From contig DJGJ01000048.1 of NCBI GenBank assembly GCA_002432715.1, forward strand, positions 1 to 11,162: DNA of 11,162 nucleotides. The letters are read 5' to 3'. The notes under the pieces are model-generated. The model worked only from the letters and a program-made list of their open reading frames with translations, searched no databases and was not told where the DNA came from. Both the position numbers and the translations under genes were made by a program. The DNA comes from Sphaerochaeta sp. UBA5849 (GTDB lineage Bacteria > Spirochaetota > Spirochaetia > Sphaerochaetales > Sphaerochaetaceae). This document shows positions 1 to 7,068 of this stretch, piece by piece. How positions within the stretch are numbered: position 1 is the stretch's first letter; every line of letters begins with the position of its first letter.

Positions 1-145
1 TTAGTGTCAAAAATATTGGAAGGATTGTTGCACCGAGAACACCGGTATTTGATCCACTTTGTATAGTAATTTTTGCATCAGGATTGTCGTAATCTTCAAT
101 GCTGGGCCAGAACTCATCAATGCTGAACAAATCAATGATTCCTAC
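1..145 (-). other. Possible truncated CDS running off the left edge
   Basis: Read on the minus strand, the frame is open from just after a TGA at 146-148 to the window edge, about 48 codons. The translation (…LFSIDEFWPSIEDYDNPD… ending GVLGATILPIFLTL at the edge) has a balanced composition and looks more like a real protein than the competing plus-strand frame. There is no ATG and no clear Shine-Dalgarno; a TTG near 132 is the only plausible start. I do not recognise the family. It may be the remainder of a gene whose 5' part was lost when the adjacent insertion-sequence material arrived. A 48-codon open frame can also occur by chance, so this is tentative. Confidence 0.25.
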
Positions 146-214
146 TCAAGGATGAGTAACTGTACTCAAAAAGAAGGTTTTACTGTCGTCCGAGTTTTCC
201 AACTCCCGGCGCAG

Positions 215-328
215 ATAGCACAGCTCAAGGATTTGTCCTGGGCGGACTCTGCCTCCAACATCCTGTTCCTCAGGCCTCCGGGACTGGGAAAGACTACCTT
301 GGCTGTCGCCCTTGCTGTGGAGGCTGTT
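215..328 (+). pseudogene. IS21-family IstB-like ATPase fragment (transposition helper remnant)
   Basis: A plus-strand frame that is open from 59 contains about 38 residues resembling the P-loop region of IstB, the AAA+ helper ATPase of IS21 elements. The visible run is AQLKDLSWADSASNILFL, then RPPGLGKT, then LAVALAVEAV. Intact IstB proteins have a Gly at the first position of this motif (GPPGxGKT); here it is Arg. The residues before residue 53 of the frame do not look like IstB. After VEAV the similarity stops, and there is no Walker B, sensor region or partner transposase IstA. Intact IstB is about 250 residues, so this is a small, non-functional relic. The similarity is recognised by eye and was not tested by alignment. 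Confidence 0.55.
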
Positions 329-630
329 TCTTCAGAGACCATTATGAAATTGCCTCTCATATTTGCAATCAATACGTAAATGAGGCAGTTACTATCGATA
401 TTGACCATACGACGGAGATAGTAACCAGGCAAAATAGTTTTTCGTGAATACCTGCAGAATCCTTTAGCTTGCCACCAATCTGTTGACAGGTTCATACGTC
501 TTTGTCGTGAAAACAACTGGTTTGTCTCTGAAGTCGATATCCACGCTAGAATCGAGGCGTATGAGAAAGTTGAAGCTGCGGTAGTGTTTGAAGATGGTAT
601 GAGTTGATATGCCGTTGCAAAGCAAGCTCA
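329..630. other. About 300 bases of decayed sequence without an intact gene
   Basis: No complete gene is visible. On the plus strand two adjoining frames look protein-like. One covers about 335-447 (…RDHYEIASHICNQYVNEA…, ending TGA at 445-447). The other covers about 425-607 (REYLQNPLACHQSVDRFI, then RLCRENNWFVSEVDIHARIE, then AYEKVEAAVVFEDGMS and a TGA). They may be parts of one gene split by a frameshift near 430-445. I do not recognise the family. The stretch sits between the IstB remnant and the 3' end of the MFS gene, so it is probably the wreck of a gene displaced by mobile DNA. No terminator with a T-run is visible for the minus-strand genes arriving from the right. Confidence 0.35.
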
Positions 631-1794
631 TCAGAGAGATTCCTGTTCTTTTGCATTGAAGAATACGTTCTTTATGATGAGAATGCAGAGTATCATGCAC
701 AGAGCTCCAAGCAGTACATTTGCCCTGAATCCATGCAAGGTGTATACCAGTTTGGCCAAATAATTTGTTCCTACCATTCCTATGCTGACACCCATTGCCA
801 TGCGAGGAATCAACGCCCCTCTTTCTTGCTTGTATTTCAGTGCGCTGATGACATACATCAAGCCGGTGAACAAATCAAACCCAAAATAGAAGAAAAACAA
901 AGAAAGATAGAGCATTGGACCAGCGGGTTTCATGATAAACACAAGGGAGAGGGTTGCGACCGCAAGACCCAAGAGGGTGCTTTTCCTTTTTCCAAATCGG
1001 GTACTTGCAAAGAGTATGAAAAAAGCCGAGAGAATGGAACCCAGCCCCATGACGGTATAGTATAAACTGATTCTTTCTCCAGCTATCCCCAAGTCTGAGA
1101 GATAAATGCTGTAGAAATTGCTCACAAACAGGATGGGAGCAGGAGATAGAATCGCCATGATGACAAGCAGGCGTGTCTTTGGTCTACTCTCACGAATGAG
1201 CGAAGTATCTTTGGCTCTTCGAGGTATTGGATACGTCGAATCTGCCGTCACTAAAAAAAGGATGCTTGCAGCTGACATGAGAGCTGATAACAGTACGTAC
1301 AATAATCGAGGACCGAATAAGACATACATCTTATAACCGGAGAACGGGGCAATAAAAAAAGCCAGGGCAAAGGAGAATTTTAGTATGGCGCTCCCCAATG
1401 TGGCTTTCTCATCCCCGACAATCATCAAGACAAAGTTCGGCATCATTGCCAGTATGATTGAATAACCGACTCCTGCAAGGAGTTTTGCCGCGGCATACAG
1501 AAACATGTTTTCAGAAAAGGCGATTCCAATCATACCTGCTGCATAGAAGGATGTGCCAATGAGAATCGTCCTCAATAAGCCTAATTTTGCTGATAGCTTG
1601 CCGAAGAGCGGTACTGCTATCCCGACCATGAAGTAGCCTGTATGCAGCAAAGAGATGTTCTCAGAGGGGATGCCGTAGCGCAAAGCGATGGTAGGCCCGA
1701 TTGCGAACATCAGCGCAAGGTCATAGACTGCCAAGAACTGAATGATGAAGACGCTTGCGAGAAGCAACGGTCGGTGAATTGGATGAGTCCTCAA
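631..1794 (-). CDS. MFS transporter, substrate unknown
   Basis: The protein has 387 residues and is dominated by hydrophobic segments, consistent with about 12 membrane helices and the usual 380-420 residue length of the major facilitator superfamily. The loop after the second helix (FGKLSAKLGLLRT) resembles MFS motif A. The frame is open to 1818, but a TTG at 1818 would lie inside a strong hairpin with no ribosome binding site. The TTG at 1792-1794 is preceded by AAGAGG at 1802-1807 with a 7-base gap, so I place the start there (MRTHPIHRPL…). As last gene of the minus-strand series, 68 bases beyond the Gfo/Idh stop and behind a stem-loop, it may be expressed at a different level. It probably moves a sugar, sugar derivative or product related to the upstream enzymes; direction and substrate cannot be read from the sequence. 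The superfamily call is firm and the role is inferred. Confidence 0.85.
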   Translation of the reverse strand: MRTHPIHRPLLLASVFIIQFLAVYDLALMFAIGPTIALRYGIPSENISLLHTGYFMVGIAVPLFGKLSAKLGLLRTILIGTSFYAAGMIGIAFSENMFLYAAAKLLAGVGYSIILAMMPNFVLMIVGDEKATLGSAILKFSFALAFFIAPFSGYKMYVLFGPRLLYVLLSALMSAASILFLVTADSTYPIPRRAKDTSLIRESRPKTRLLVIMAILSPAPILFVSNFYSIYLSDLGIAGERISLYYTVMGLGSILSAFFILFASTRFGKRKSTLLGLAVATLSLVFIMKPAGPMLYLSLFFFYFGFDLFTGLMYVISALKYKQERGALIPRMAMGVSIGMVGTNYLAKLVYTLHGFRANVLLGALCMILCILIIKNVFFNAKEQESL

Positions 1795-1801
1795 AGTAAA
1801 A

Positions 1802-1807
1802 CCTCTT
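1802..1807 (-). promoter_or_regulatory. Shine-Dalgarno that fixes a TTG start for the MFS gene
   Basis: On the minus strand AAGAGG stands 7 bases before TTG 1794-1792. The alternative upstream TTG at 1818 has no comparable site and is buried in the stem-loop arm at 1811-1819. The site lies only 3 bases from the base of that hairpin, so ribosome access could depend on the structure. Confidence 0.6.
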
Positions 1808-1810
1808 ATA

Positions 1811-1846
1811 GCCCCCAAGAGAAAAACTATTTTTCCACTTGGGGGC
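1811..1846 (-). terminator. Strong intercistronic stem-loop between Gfo/Idh gene and MFS gene
   Basis: A perfect 9-bp inverted repeat (GCCCCCAAG at 1811-1819 and CTTGGGGGC at 1838-1846) encloses an inner 6-bp arm pair (GAAAAA 1821-1826, TTTTTC 1830-1835) with a CTA loop and a small asymmetric bulge. It starts 16 bases after the TAA of the oxidoreductase gene. The stem is terminator-like, but the transcript continues with TATAAGAGG rather than a U-run, so it is better seen as a partial terminator or an mRNA-stabilising or processing element. Confidence 0.6.
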
Positions 1847-1862
1847 CTCTAATAGACTTATG

Positions 1863-2954
1863 CTAATTAATTCTTACAGCATCTCTTTGAGCAATCAAAC
1901 AGAGTTCAGCAGCTTTGAAAGCATGATCTTGCGTCATGGCGTTTTCTGTTCTGTTCAAACAGTCAAGGATGAGACTACCGAAATAAGGATAGCCGACCTT
2001 TCCAGCTACATCAAGGTGGTACTCTTTAGTATCGTCGACAAGATACACGTGGTCGGTTCCTCCCTCCCTGCCGATATCGATGTATTTACGGATCTCTATA
2101 TACCCCCTCGTGCCCAAGATAATGGTGCGACCATCACCCCAAGTGGGCAGTCCATCGGGCGTGAACCAGTCAACCCTGAAATAGTTCGTAGTACCGTTGT
2201 TTCCCACCAGCATGGCATCCCCGAAATCATCAAATCCCGGATGATCTGGGTTGGCGTAGTTGGCTATCTGACTTTTTACTACCGTTGCATCTTCTTCAGA
2301 TGCGTAAGAGAGGTATTGCTCAATCTGATGAGCGCCTATGTCACAAAGAATTCCACCATAGTGTTCTTTTTGCCAGAACCAATCGGGTCTATCCCAACCT
2401 TGACGAATTCCCAGACGATGAGGCCCAAGCCCGATGACCTGAATAACCTTCCCAATTGCCCCCGTATCGATCAATTGTCCAGCATACACAGCTCCTTCAA
2501 CATGCAGACGCTCACTATAGTAGACCATGTACTTTTTACCGGTCTGTGTTACAGCCTCTTTTGCCCGATCAAGCTGTTTCAAAGTGGTCATGGGCGCCTT
2601 GTCTGTGAAGTAATCCTTGCCATGGTTCATCACCCTGATACCCAGATCACAGCGTTTTGAGGGTATGGCGGCTCCTGCAACCAAAGCTATCTCCTTGTCT
2701 TGCAGGATCTGATCTTCATTGTCGACCACAGTCGCACCTGGATAGGCAGCGGCGAACTTTTCTGCACGTTCTCGATCGCAGTCGAAGACATATTTCAAGG
2801 TACCCCCTGCTTCTGTCAGCCCATTGCACATCCCATAAATATGCCCGTGGTCCAGTGCCGTTGCTGCAAATATGAAATCACCCTTGTTACATACCGGATC
2901 TGGTTTTCCAGATGGTGCATAGTTCATTCCTGATGCTCTGTTTGTAGTACTCAT
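1863..2954 (-). CDS. Gfo/Idh/MocA family oxidoreductase (atypical N-terminus)
   Basis: The product has 363 residues and is probably a cytosolic NAD(P)-dependent sugar or polyol dehydrogenase. The N-terminal half is Rossmann-like: strand, turn, helix, then an acidic patch (VFDCDRERAEKF, residues 56-67) where adenine ribose is normally bound. The motif normally read as EKP is here DKAP (118-121), followed by YYSERLH (145-151). The second domain carries GGILCDIGAHQIEQYL, with D205 and H209 in the usual active-site positions. Unlike most relatives it has no GxGxxG loop; the corresponding turn reads AATALDHGHIYGM. About 23 extra residues precede the first strand. GAGGAA lies 6 bases before the ATG, which supports this start. 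It follows the other Gfo/Idh gene by 40 bases and very probably shares its transcript. The pair suggests successive redox steps on an imported sugar; the substrate is unknown. Confidence 0.88.
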   Translation of the reverse strand: MSTTNRASGMNYAPSGKPDPVCNKGDFIFAATALDHGHIYGMCNGLTEAGGTLKYVFDCDRERAEKFAAAYPGATVVDNEDQILQDKEIALVAGAAIPSKRCDLGIRVMNHGKDYFTDKAPMTTLKQLDRAKEAVTQTGKKYMVYYSERLHVEGAVYAGQLIDTGAIGKVIQVIGLGPHRLGIRQGWDRPDWFWQKEHYGGILCDIGAHQIEQYLSYASEEDATVVKSQIANYANPDHPGFDDFGDAMLVGNNGTTNYFRVDWFTPDGLPTWGDGRTIILGTRGYIEIRKYIDIGREGGTDHVYLVDDTKEYHLDVAGKVGYPYFGSLILDCLNRTENAMTQDHAFKAAELCLIAQRDAVRIN

Positions 2955-2994
2955 ATCGTGTTCCTCATATGTTATTGTAGATGTTTACTGCACC

Positions 2995-4161
2995 TTATAC
3001 GTTTGGCTTCTTGTAATTACTTCCAAGAGTAATTTCATAGTCTCCCTGATCAGCTACGGAATTTTTTTTCTCAAAAAATCTCGGAGCTACTTTTAAGATT
3101 TCTTTTACCGAATAAAAGGGATCTTCCTTGCCAAGAGGAAAGGATACATGCTTTTGTTCAGTGGCTGCTTTATAGATACCCATTATGAGCTCAATAGCGT
3201 TTCTCCCATCCTGAGAGCTGACAAGAGGCTCCCTGTTCTGTTCGATGGCACCAAGCATATCTTCAATCTGTCCTTCATGGCCTTGATGAGGCAATTCTCC
3301 GAGCTCCTCTAATCTTCCCTTGATTGTATTCACCAATTGTTCGTTTGTATTCGGAAACCCATTTGGGGAAGTGATGTTTGCAGCGATTTCCAAAGGAGCA
3401 GAGATACGTGCCGCACTGCCTTGAAGGATGATTTCCTGTTTTTCTCCGTGGTGGATCACCGAGCTGGTTACCTGGGCAAGAGATTTATCGTTATAACGAA
3501 GAAGAGCCATAGAGATGTCTTCCACCTCTGAGTTGTCATGGGCTAGGTTAGCCATCATCGCAGTCAGTTCCTTGGGCATCCCAGTAAGCCAGAGCATCAT
3601 GTCGATATGATGCACGGCATGGTTCAATGTGCAACCACCACCTTCTTTTTCCCAAGTACCTCTCCACCAGAGATCATAATAAGGATACCCTCGCCACCAG
3701 TAGGAATTAATCTGTGTATGGAGAAGTTTTCCTATCAGACCCTCATCAAGGACTTTCTTCATATTCCAAACCGGGCTGCGAAAACGATTCTGAGCTACAA
3801 CCGAGAGTTTGGCAGTGCTTGCTTTTTCTACCTCAAGAATGGTATCACACTCTTGTAGTGAGCTAGCCATCGGTTTTTCAAGAAGCACATTCACTCCTGC
3901 TTGTAATGCTTGTATGGCAAGGTCCTTATGCGTAAAAGGGGGTGTGCAGATACTAACCAGCTGAACCTCCTGCTCCTCCAAGAGCGTCTGTAAGCTGTCA
4001 TAAATGGGCACAGACAAATGTTCCTTTTCTATCCTCATCTGAGCCTTGTCACGATTGATATCAACCAGAGCTACAATCTTGCACCTTTGAGGAAAAGCCT
4101 TGTATCCGTCGATGTGAGCTCCGCTGATGTTTCCAGCCCCGATGATTGCTACGTTTATCAT
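2995..4161 (-). CDS. Gfo/Idh/MocA family oxidoreductase (canonical)
   Basis: The product has 388 residues with the classic layout of the family: MINVAIIGAGNISGAH with the dinucleotide-binding GxGxxxG turn (residues 8-14), acidic D34 at the end of the second strand, EKP at 95-97 (K96 the likely catalytic lysine), then the alpha/beta domain with GGGCTLNHAVHHIDMM (174-189; H184/H185 and D187). An Asn (N180) stands where many relatives have Asp. The open frame extends to 4218, but those extra 19 residues lie upstream of AAGGAG placed 8 bases before ATG 4159-4161 and do not fit the Rossmann start, so I use 4161. It lies 32 bases after the remnant of the URO-D family gene and 40 bases before the second Gfo/Idh gene. 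It probably oxidises or reduces a sugar or cyclitol with NAD(P); the precise substrate cannot be deduced. Confidence 0.92.
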   Translation of the reverse strand: MINVAIIGAGNISGAHIDGYKAFPQRCKIVALVDINRDKAQMRIEKEHLSVPIYDSLQTLLEEQEVQLVSICTPPFTHKDLAIQALQAGVNVLLEKPMASSLQECDTILEVEKASTAKLSVVAQNRFRSPVWNMKKVLDEGLIGKLLHTQINSYWWRGYPYYDLWWRGTWEKEGGGCTLNHAVHHIDMMLWLTGMPKELTAMMANLAHDNSEVEDISMALLRYNDKSLAQVTSSVIHHGEKQEIILQGSAARISAPLEIAANITSPNGFPNTNEQLVNTIKGRLEELGELPHQGHEGQIEDMLGAIEQNREPLVSSQDGRNAIELIMGIYKAATEQKHVSFPLGKEDPFYSVKEILKVAPRFFEKKNSVADQGDYEITLGSNYKKPNV

Positions 4162-4193
4162 AGTATTTTCTCCTTGTGGTAGGTACCATATTG

Positions 4194-5178
4194 CTATTTG
4201 TGCATTGCCCGAACACAAGAGACTAGTTCTTGAGCTTCATCCATACTTGATGGGGCAATCTGTAAAATGGTTCGTTTATCCTGCAGGAAATCCCGATTGT
4301 CTTAATACTCCTTCGCATCAAGGCGCGTCATGATAATCTTGTCTCGAAAAATATTCTCGTTGCTTTTGAAAATCTCTAATGGGGTTGGTTGGTTTGGATC
4401 TGCTTCAATGTGGACGACGAGAAGATTTTTCATCGAACAAAGCTGTGGAAGGATATGGGTCCCAAGTCCATGTATGTTCACAAGTACGCCCTCATAGTGT
4501 TCGAGTACTTTCTGGCTGTAAGGTAGACCATACCGTTCATACATATTCCAAATCCTGTGATGACCCCTCCATCGATTGCATATACACAAGAAAATTGGTT
4601 TTCAAGACTCCAAAGAAGCACATTACCGCACTTGTTCAGAAGACTGTGTACATCATTTTCACGGCCTCATATATACCCAGAAAAAGATTGTTGCCTCTCA
4701 TTGCATTGGCAATATCAAGAGGCGATTCTGCACCTCTGAGTGAGGGTATTGGATTAGTTTTGTGTGTACAGGTCATGCTGTCAAGGAGCATCTTATAGTG
4801 TGGGTTGTTTTCCTCCAACTCTAAGGTGGAAATTTCATCCAGTGACTCTAGAATGGGATGGTGATAACTGGTATCGCCACCGTAGGATACGCTTCCTCCA
4901 AAAAATGAGCTATGTTCCGCAATTCCATAGAAAGATTTTTTTGAGGGAAGAAGATTGTCATTGATAGTCCGGTTATCCCATACCGACGCATGGCTTTTGA
5001 TGTTTAAGTACATGTATTCCTTCCACTGTCTTGGAAAATCATAGCCCTCTAGTGGGATATATCCACCCTGTTCTGTTTCCCATGTACTGGTCCTGGTAAT
5101 GATGGGTGTTCCTTTTTCAGAAGAGAAGAGTCGCTTATAGCGTTCAGGCTTCTTCTCGGGCAGCTGTTTGTCTCTCAT
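4194..5178 (-). pseudogene. Broken uroporphyrinogen-decarboxylase-superfamily gene
   Basis: The minus strand encodes pieces of one protein of the URO-D superfamily, the subgroup of unknown function often seen near sugar genes and related to corrinoid methyltransferases. Piece 1 (5178-4636, 180 residues) contains SLRGAESPLDIANAMRG and ends YEAVKMMYTVF at a TGA. Piece 2 continues one frame over with LLNKCGNVLLWSLENQ and DGGVITGFGI (to about 4550). Piece 3, in the third frame (about 4550-4302), reads MYERYGLPYSQKVLEHYEG, IHGLGTHILPQ and HIEADPNQPTPLEIF, then meets an in-frame TAA at 4302-4304. After that stop the same frame continues DNRDFLQDKRTILQIAPSSM to a natural-looking TAG at 4194-4196. 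The GFGI-to-MYERYG join seems to lack about 20 residues expected in the family, suggesting a deletion. Start ATG 5178 lies 8 bases after the permease stop and has a GAAGG close by. In an intact form it would be an internal operon gene. Confidence 0.82.
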
Positions 5179-5186
5179 GTTCCTTC

Positions 5187-6032
5187 TTATCCTTTTATTC
5201 CGCTTTTAACCGTTCCCTCAACAAGATATTTTTGGAAGAAGATGAAGATTGCCAGCACCGGGATGATAGATAGGGTAGACATCGCAAGCATGCTTCCGTA
5301 TTCACTGGCACTTTCAGGATCAAGAAACAGTCTGAGCCCCAAGGATACCGGGAACTTCTTGGTTGTGTTCATGAATATCAGTGGGTTGAAGAAATCCTGC
5401 CAAGACCAGTAGAAGGAGAAAATCGAACTGGTGATCAATGCAGGAGTTACATTGGGCAGCAGCACCAAAAACAAGGTTTGAAGCTTGTTGCATCCATCAA
5501 TCTCTGCAGCTTCATCCATAGCAATCGGTATGCCTCGAAAGAACTGCATGATAAGAAAGATGAAAAACGCCGATCCAAACAACCAAGGCAAAATCATTGC
5601 TAAACGATTATCAATCAGATTAAGATATTTAAATATGATGTATTGAGGAACTATCATTACTTGGGGAGGAATCATCATGGTTACCATTACACAGGCAAAG
5701 AAAATTCTGGATCCTTTGAATTTCAGCCTGGCAAAGGCGTAGCCCGCTAGAAGTGAGGAAAAAACACCACCTAAGGTCGAGATGGATGCTACAAGCAGGC
5801 TGTTGAGGATGAACACCCAAAAACCTACACCCAAGATGCCTTTCCATCCGTTGCTGTAATTATGTCTGATATCCCATGTCTTTGGGATCAAACTTGTTGC
5901 AGTGATAAAGATTTCATTATTAGCCTTGAAGGAGCTCATGAGCATCCATAGAAGGGGATAAATCATGGTGATGGCTATCAAAATGGCCGCAGTATGATAC
6001 AGAATCTGATATGTTCGCTTTTGAGATATCAT
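5187..6032 (-). CDS. Carbohydrate ABC transporter permease, MalG type
   Basis: The 281-residue inner-membrane protein matches the length and topology of the second permease of CUT1-type sugar importers: an N-terminal helix (about residues 13-33), a periplasmic segment, then a five-helix permease core. The coupling motif that contacts the ATPase is visible as EAAEIDGCNKLQTLFLVLLP. Its ATG directly follows the TAA of the upstream permease with no gap, and GAGGG lies 7 bases before it inside that gene's end, so the two are probably translationally coupled. With the other permease and the binding protein it would form the importer. No ATP-binding subunit is encoded in the window, so a shared MsmX/UgpC-type ATPase elsewhere is the likely partner (inference from related systems). 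Confidence 0.95.
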   Translation of the reverse strand: MISQKRTYQILYHTAAILIAITMIYPLLWMLMSSFKANNEIFITATSLIPKTWDIRHNYSNGWKGILGVGFWVFILNSLLVASISTLGGVFSSLLAGYAFARLKFKGSRIFFACVMVTMMIPPQVMIVPQYIIFKYLNLIDNRLAMILPWLFGSAFFIFLIMQFFRGIPIAMDEAAEIDGCNKLQTLFLVLLPNVTPALITSSIFSFYWSWQDFFNPLIFMNTTKKFPVSLGLRLFLDPESASEYGSMLAMSTLSIIPVLAIFIFFQKYLVEGTVKSGIKG

Positions 6033-6932
6033 TTATTTACCCTCTTTCTGTTCGTAGAACACCCATTTGTTCTGAGTCTTGAAAATAAATGCCGATATCA
6101 AGGCTATGATTACAACCAAGATCCAGGCAAGTGCACTGCTGTAGCCCATATCAAGATATCGGAAAGCTCGATTGTAGAGATTCAATACGTAAAAGAGAGT
6201 GGCTTTGTTCGGTCCTCCCTCGGTGATGATGTATCCTTCGTTGAACACTTTGAAACCATTGATGATTTGCAACATGAGATTGAAGAAAATGGTAGGAGTG
6301 ATGATCGGAAGGGTAATTTTTAGAAATCTCTGTACTGGGTTTGCTCCCTCGATAAGTGCGGCATCATAGAAAGTTCTGGAAATCTGTTTGAGAGCTGCCA
6401 GAAAGATGAGCATCGATGAGCCGAATTGCCAAATTCCCATCAATACGATTACCAGCAGAGCTGTATTCTCATTGCCCAACAGAGAGGTTTTCATGGGAAT
6501 TCCTATCTGGTTGAGCCAAGTCATGATTACTCCTGGATTTCCAAAAATCTGTTTCCAGATGATTGAAACAGCTACACTGCCACCTATTACCGATGGTATA
6601 TAGAAAATGGTTCTATAGATACCGCTAGATTTGCTTGGGATGGACAAGAGCAATGCAATAACAAGGGCAACAACAAGACGAAGCGGTACGACCATTAGGA
6701 CATAGCTGAATGTGATTTTCAACGACAGCCAGAAATCGGGATCATTAACAAGCCGTACATAGTTAGCTGCACCGATGAACCTAGGTGGACTGAGCATATT
6801 AAATGAAGTAAAAGAAAAATAGAGCGAAGAAAGCATAGGAATTAAAAAAAGAAGGAAGAAGCCAAATAACCAGGGACCCAAAAGAAAATATGCCAGTAGA
6901 TTTTGCTCTTTATGAAGTGACCCGCTTTTCAT
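6033..6932 (-). CDS. Carbohydrate ABC transporter permease, MalF type
   Basis: The product has 299 residues with about six membrane helices. The N-terminus (LLAYFLLGPWLFGFFLLFLIP) is typical of the first permease of CUT1 importers, and the EAA loop appears as YDAALIEGANPVQRFLKITLP. The open frame reaches an ATG at 6962, but GAGGAG stands 6 bases before ATG 6930-6932 (3 bases before the adjacent ATG 6933-6935). I therefore start at 6932, giving MKSGSLHKEQ…. It follows the binding-protein gene by about 136 bases containing a stem-loop and abuts the MalG-type gene exactly. It forms the membrane heterodimer with that protein. The family call is firm; the sugar is not known. Confidence 0.95.
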   Translation of the reverse strand: MKSGSLHKEQNLLAYFLLGPWLFGFFLLFLIPMLSSLYFSFTSFNMLSPPRFIGAANYVRLVNDPDFWLSLKITFSYVLMVVPLRLVVALVIALLLSIPSKSSGIYRTIFYIPSVIGGSVAVSIIWKQIFGNPGVIMTWLNQIGIPMKTSLLGNENTALLVIVLMGIWQFGSSMLIFLAALKQISRTFYDAALIEGANPVQRFLKITLPIITPTIFFNLMLQIINGFKVFNEGYIITEGGPNKATLFYVLNLYNRAFRYLDMGYSSALAWILVVIIALISAFIFKTQNKWVFYEQKEGK

Positions 6933-6973
6933 CATGTTCTCCTCGAATTGAACATTGTGCATGGAGAGACAAG

Positions 6974-7012
6974 CCCTATCCCTATGACAGCTGTAGGGTT
7001 TTCTTGTAGGGT
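6974..7012. repeat. Paired CCCTAT / TAGGGT repeats in the binding protein-permease gap
   Basis: On the plus strand there are two tandem CCCTAT (6974-6979, 6980-6985) followed by two TAGGGT (6994-6999, 7007-7012). They can pair in alternative ways to give CCCTA/TAGGG stems of 5 bp. They lie between the large stem-loop and the permease start and could add to intercistronic RNA structure, but each stem is weak. Confidence 0.3.
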
Positions 7013-7043
7013 CAAAGAGCCGGAGTTGAATACCGGCTCTTTG
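7013..7043 (-). terminator. Perfect 11-bp stem-loop downstream of the binding-protein gene
   Basis: CAAAGAGCCGG (7013-7023) and CCGGCTCTTTG (7033-7043) are perfect inverted repeats around a 9-base loop, beginning 25 bases after the binding-protein stop codon. There is no U-run after it in the minus transcript. In malE-malF-like operons such a hairpin protects the upstream mRNA and lets some transcription through, so that binding protein is made in excess over permease. I infer the same here; a leaky terminator is the alternative. Confidence 0.7.
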
Positions 7044-7068
7044 CCTCAGCTATTATTAATGTAAAAAT

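Noticed and set aside
604..1065. Plus-strand open frame opposite the MFS gene
   Set aside because: Its composition (many His, Cys, Gln, charged runs) is typical of the reverse strand of a membrane-protein gene.
1839..2660. 273-codon plus-strand open frame opposite the Gfo/Idh gene
   Set aside because: It is antisense to a well-supported oxidoreductase, with no family resemblance and no convincing ribosome site; a shadow frame.
4162..4218. Longer N-terminus for the canonical Gfo/Idh protein (start at 4218)
   Set aside because: The added residues precede the Rossmann first strand, overlap the end of the URO-D remnant, and ATG 4161 has a good AAGGAG.
4302..4304. In-frame TAA in the URO-D-like gene considered as recoding or readthrough
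   Set aside because: Two separate frame breaks upstream in the same gene make programmed recoding implausible; decay explains all three.
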